A DNA stretch of 6,920 bases from positions 1 through 6,920 of the forward strand of contig LCBU01000028.1 in NCBI GenBank assembly GCA_000997405.1, in the 5' to 3' direction. Both the position numbers and the translations under genes were made by a program. The stretch comes from Candidatus Woesebacteria bacterium GW2011_GWA1_41_7 (GTDB taxonomy: Bacteria > Patescibacteriota > Microgenomatia > UBA8517). The stretch's first letter is position 1, and each line of letters begins with the position of its first letter. The notes below the pieces were generated by a model. It was not told the DNA's origin. It searched no databases and saw nothing but the letters and a program-made list of their open reading frames with translations. Positions 4,662 through 6,920 of the stretch are shown here, in pieces.

Positions 4662-4811
4662 ACCCTATAGCCATAATTAATTCACATTTTGTTGCCCCCA
4701 TAGTATTTTTATGCCTTAAAAGAGCCGTATTTTCGGTTAAAAATATTACGCAAAAATAAATGTGGATATCTCGGGGATATCTGATTACTTGAGAAATACG
4801 CTTACTTCCGC
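4662..4811. other. AT-rich spacer between radA and the structured-RNA promoter
   Basis: About 150 bases without a credible gene. The only structure seen is a GATATC/GATATC hairpin (4765-4770 with 4776-4781, loop of 5), which on the minus strand is followed by CACATTTATTTTT, a weak candidate terminator for radA 31 bases after its stop. Confidence 0.4.
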
Positions 4812-6131
4812 TTACCTGAAGAGGTGCTTAATAGCTTGATTTATGTACTTGTAGTCTTTGGAGCTTATCGGGCTTTTGAAGCCAAGCCTACTGGCTTCTC
4901 TCATCCTCTTTTCCTCTGCCACGACTTCCCTTATTTCACCCAGAAGACCCACCTCCCCGACTGCAATAGTTGATCCGGGAATTGGTTTGTCATAATAAGC
5001 CGAAGCAATAGCAAGACAAATGGCCAGGTCAGTAGCCGGTTCCGTAATTTTAAATCCTCCTGCTACATTTACAAAAACATCACTGTCATAAAGAGGAATA
5101 CCTGAACGCCTCGTTAAAACTGCCAAAAGAAGTTCCAACCGCCTTGAGTCAATTCCTTGCGCAACACGCCTTGGAATGGCCAATTTTGTGGGCACAACAA
5201 GAGCCTGAATTTCCATTAATATCGGCCTTGTTCCCTGCATGACTGAGGTTACGATGCTTCCGGAAACGCTTTTTTGATTTTTCTCTATGAAAGCCTTTTC
5301 AATATCCTCAACAGGCTGTAAACCCCTGTCAACCATCTCAAAAACACCTACTTCATCGGTCGGACCAAACCTGTTTTTAACAGCTCTTAAAATCCGCGTC
5401 GTTAAAGTCTTATCGCCTTCAAACCACAAAACAGTATCTACTATGTGAGCCAGCACAGCAGGCCCTGCCACAGTACCTTCTTTGGTTACGTGCCCAACTA
5501 AGAATAAGGGTACATTTTTGGCTTTGGCTATATGCAGTAATCGGTTTGCACACTCTCTTACCTGACCTACGCTTCCGGCCATGCCTGAGAGATCCCCTGT
5601 AGTCATGGTTTGGATAGAATCAACTATAATCGCACTAACCGTACTGTCATCAAGTTGGGATATTACATTATCTACATCCGTTTCTTCCAAAAGGTCTATA
5701 TTTACCCCTTTAAGCCCAAGCCTGTCTGCACGCACTTTAACCTGATTCGCCGATTCCTCACCACAAACGTACAACACAGATGATTGGATTGATAATTGGG
5801 CCGCCAGTTGAGTCAGGAGAGTCGATTTACCTATACCGGGTTCTCCGGCTATAAGAACTGCCTGACCGGGGACAAGCCCCCCACCAAGTACTCTGTCTAA
5901 TTCCGAAATCTTGGTAGAAACACGTCTAATTGAGGCTGATTTTATTTCAGAAAGTTTAATCGGTTTAGAAACCGCTGCCGTTCTATTCCCACCTTTTGTC
6001 TCCTTCTTTTTACCTATTGAAACGACAGTTTCAACGAGTGTATTCCACTCTCCGCAATTCGGACACCTTCCAAGCCAACCGGTAGATTCATATCCGCACT
6101 GCTGACAAACATACTTTGAATGGAAAGCCAT
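4812..6131 (-). CDS. radA: DNA repair protein RadA
   Basis: A complete 439-residue RadA (Sms), a RecA-like helicase that promotes branch migration and strand exchange at recombination intermediates in the cytoplasm. Visible parts: an N-terminal C4 zinc finger (CQQC at 9-12, CPNC at 23-26); Walker A GEPGIGKS (96-103); Walker B SAIIVDS (about 166-172); the RadA-specific KNRFG (252-256); and a C-terminal Lon-protease-like domain (about 285-439) with VNVAGGFKITEPATDLA. Length is normal for the family. The ATG at 6131 is chosen over an upstream TTG (6167): family proteins begin just before the zinc finger, the TTG is itself the -35 of the promoter at 6139-6167, and the ATG falls where that transcript should begin. 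There is no SD. It lies 54 bases after the S1 gene. Confidence 0.97.
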   Translation of the reverse strand: MAFHSKYVCQQCGYESTGWLGRCPNCGEWNTLVETVVSIGKKKETKGGNRTAAVSKPIKLSEIKSASIRRVSTKISELDRVLGGGLVPGQAVLIAGEPGIGKSTLLTQLAAQLSIQSSVLYVCGEESANQVKVRADRLGLKGVNIDLLEETDVDNVISQLDDSTVSAIIVDSIQTMTTGDLSGMAGSVGQVRECANRLLHIAKAKNVPLFLVGHVTKEGTVAGPAVLAHIVDTVLWFEGDKTLTTRILRAVKNRFGPTDEVGVFEMVDRGLQPVEDIEKAFIEKNQKSVSGSIVTSVMQGTRPILMEIQALVVPTKLAIPRRVAQGIDSRRLELLLAVLTRRSGIPLYDSDVFVNVAGGFKITEPATDLAICLAIASAYYDKPIPGSTIAVGEVGLLGEIREVVAEEKRMREASRLGFKSPISSKDYKYINQAIKHLFR

Positions 6132-6138
6132 TTGGCCA

Positions 6139-6167
6139 ATTGTAGAAGTTATTTCAAGACCTCGCAA
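6139..6167 (-). promoter_or_regulatory. radA promoter, apparently leaderless
   Basis: Minus strand: -35 TTGCGA (6162-6167, four of six), 17-base spacer, -10 TACAAT (6139-6144). The A of the radA ATG is the eighth base after the -10, the usual position of the first transcribed base, so the mRNA probably starts at or within a base of the start codon. The -10 sequence and spacer length are identical to those of the small secreted protein's promoter. Confidence 0.6.
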
Positions 6168-6185
6168 TAGTCTTGGAATTGAGGA

Positions 6186-6920
6186 TTATTTGTAGCCAAC
6201 CGGGAGAGCTGTCAAAACAAGTCCCAAAGCGATTCTTTTGTCCTTAACATTGACCTCTTCAACTGTACACTTAACTTCCTCGCCGACAGTTAGCTTGACC
6301 GCAGGAGGAACCTGGGTAATATGGATAAGTCCCTCAACACCGGGGGTAAGTTCAACAAAGTACCCGAAATCGCTAGCTCTAACAATCTTTCCGGTAACTT
6401 TATCTTCAGCCTTAAATTTCTTTTCAACCGCATCCCAAGGATCTTTTTGAGCCTGTTTAATTGATAAAGCAAGTTTTCCTTCGTGGGCTGCCAGTACTTT
6501 AACGGAAACATTGTCACCAACCTTAATAACATCTGACGGAAGGTTAACGCGGCTGAATGAAAGCTCGGACACATGTACCAAGCCCTCAACACCGGCCATT
6601 TCCTTTTTGATAGGTACTTCAATTTTGACAAATGCACCAAAAGTAGCAACTGTTGTGACAACACCTGTATAAACTTCGCCCTCTTTGATCTTCTTCAAGG
6701 CTTCTTTGGTTAAGGCAATATCCCCTGCTTCTGAGATTTCTTTCTCGGAAAGAACAACTTTATTGTTCACTTTATCTACTTCCATTACTTTAGCTTTGAA
6801 GTATTTATCAACCAAATTTTGAGGATTTTTGGCTACCTCTTTACCTAATTGAGACGTCGGTATAAACCCTTCGATGCCCATTACATCAACTACAAATCCG
6901 GGTGCCGAAACACCTTTACC
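6186..6920 (-). CDS. rpsA: Ribosomal protein S1 (S1 RNA-binding repeats), 5' end outside window
   Basis: The frame is open to the window edge, so 244 C-terminal residues are visible and the start lies beyond 6920; the ATG at 6881 is internal because in-frame codons before it continue the domain (GFVVDVMGIEGFIPTSQLG). S1 binds mRNA and helps its loading on the 30S subunit. Three OB-fold S1 repeats are seen: the end of one (1-62, ending KVVLSEKE), a full one (about 80-157, with TFGAFVKIE and GLVHVSELS) and a last one (about 174-235, with DFGYFVEL and GLIHITQ). It ends ALPVGYK without the long extra repeats of proteobacterial S1, consistent with a short S1 of four or so repeats, though total length cannot be seen. 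radA follows with its own promoter. Confidence 0.92.
   Translation of the reverse strand, partial: GKGVSAPGFVVDVMGIEGFIPTSQLGKEVAKNPQNLVDKYFKAKVMEVDKVNNKVVLSEKEISEAGDIALTKEALKKIKEGEVYTGVVTTVATFGAFVKIEVPIKKEMAGVEGLVHVSELSFSRVNLPSDVIKVGDNVSVKVLAAHEGKLALSIKQAQKDPWDAVEKKFKAEDKVTGKIVRASDFGYFVELTPGVEGLIHITQVPPAVKLTVGEEVKCTVEEVNVKDKRIALGLVLTALPVGYK

Noticed and set aside
4799..4815. Short direct repeat CGCTTAC at the end of radA
   Set aside because: Two copies only, seven bases long, within what chance would give.

Overview
The window looks like a chromosomal segment of a Patescibacteria (CPR) bacterium, perhaps Microgenomates-like. This is an inference from three things: the multi-membrane-span protein at the left edge, whose WD-x-x-HPEFNF stretch I recall as a common CPR protein type; a sortase next to a tiny secreted sortase-substrate-like protein; and genes that lack Shine-Dalgarno (SD) sites but have promoters ending almost at the start codon. 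Every convincing gene is on the minus strand, so the window reads from high to low coordinates.

Right part (4812-6920): the 3' two thirds or so of a ribosomal protein S1 gene, then a complete radA (DNA repair ATPase) with its own near-leaderless promoter in the 54-base gap.

Middle (3236-4811): a long non-coding interval in which a good minus-strand promoter (4633-4661) faces about 330 bases that fold into at least six hairpins and end in a GC stem plus U6, only 12 bases before the sortase start codon. G-U versus A-C asymmetry in the stems indicates that the minus strand is the RNA. This is the most interesting object here: either a free-standing structured RNA or a long attenuator-type leader controlling the sortase. 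The sortase is followed by a 78-residue secreted protein with a PIETG + membrane segment + basic tail C-terminus, a plausible dedicated substrate with its own promoter.

Left part (1-2953): a block of cell-envelope genes: a three-span membrane protein, a cysteine-rich lipoprotein, a single-span 79-residue protein, a secreted protein with two PKD-like repeats around a YLPIIM motif, and the start of the large membrane protein. Three of these have textbook SD sites, unlike the other genes, and their sequence style (TPTP-rich lipoprotein stalk, YLPIIM) is reminiscent of Chloroflexota. This suggests either a horizontally acquired cassette or a separately regulated surface-protein set. The gaps in this block hold several imperfect hairpins, including one tRNA-like fold.

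Together the genes from the sortase leftward suggest a surface-display locus beside housekeeping translation/repair genes. No CRISPR array, transposase, rRNA or intact canonical tRNA was seen.
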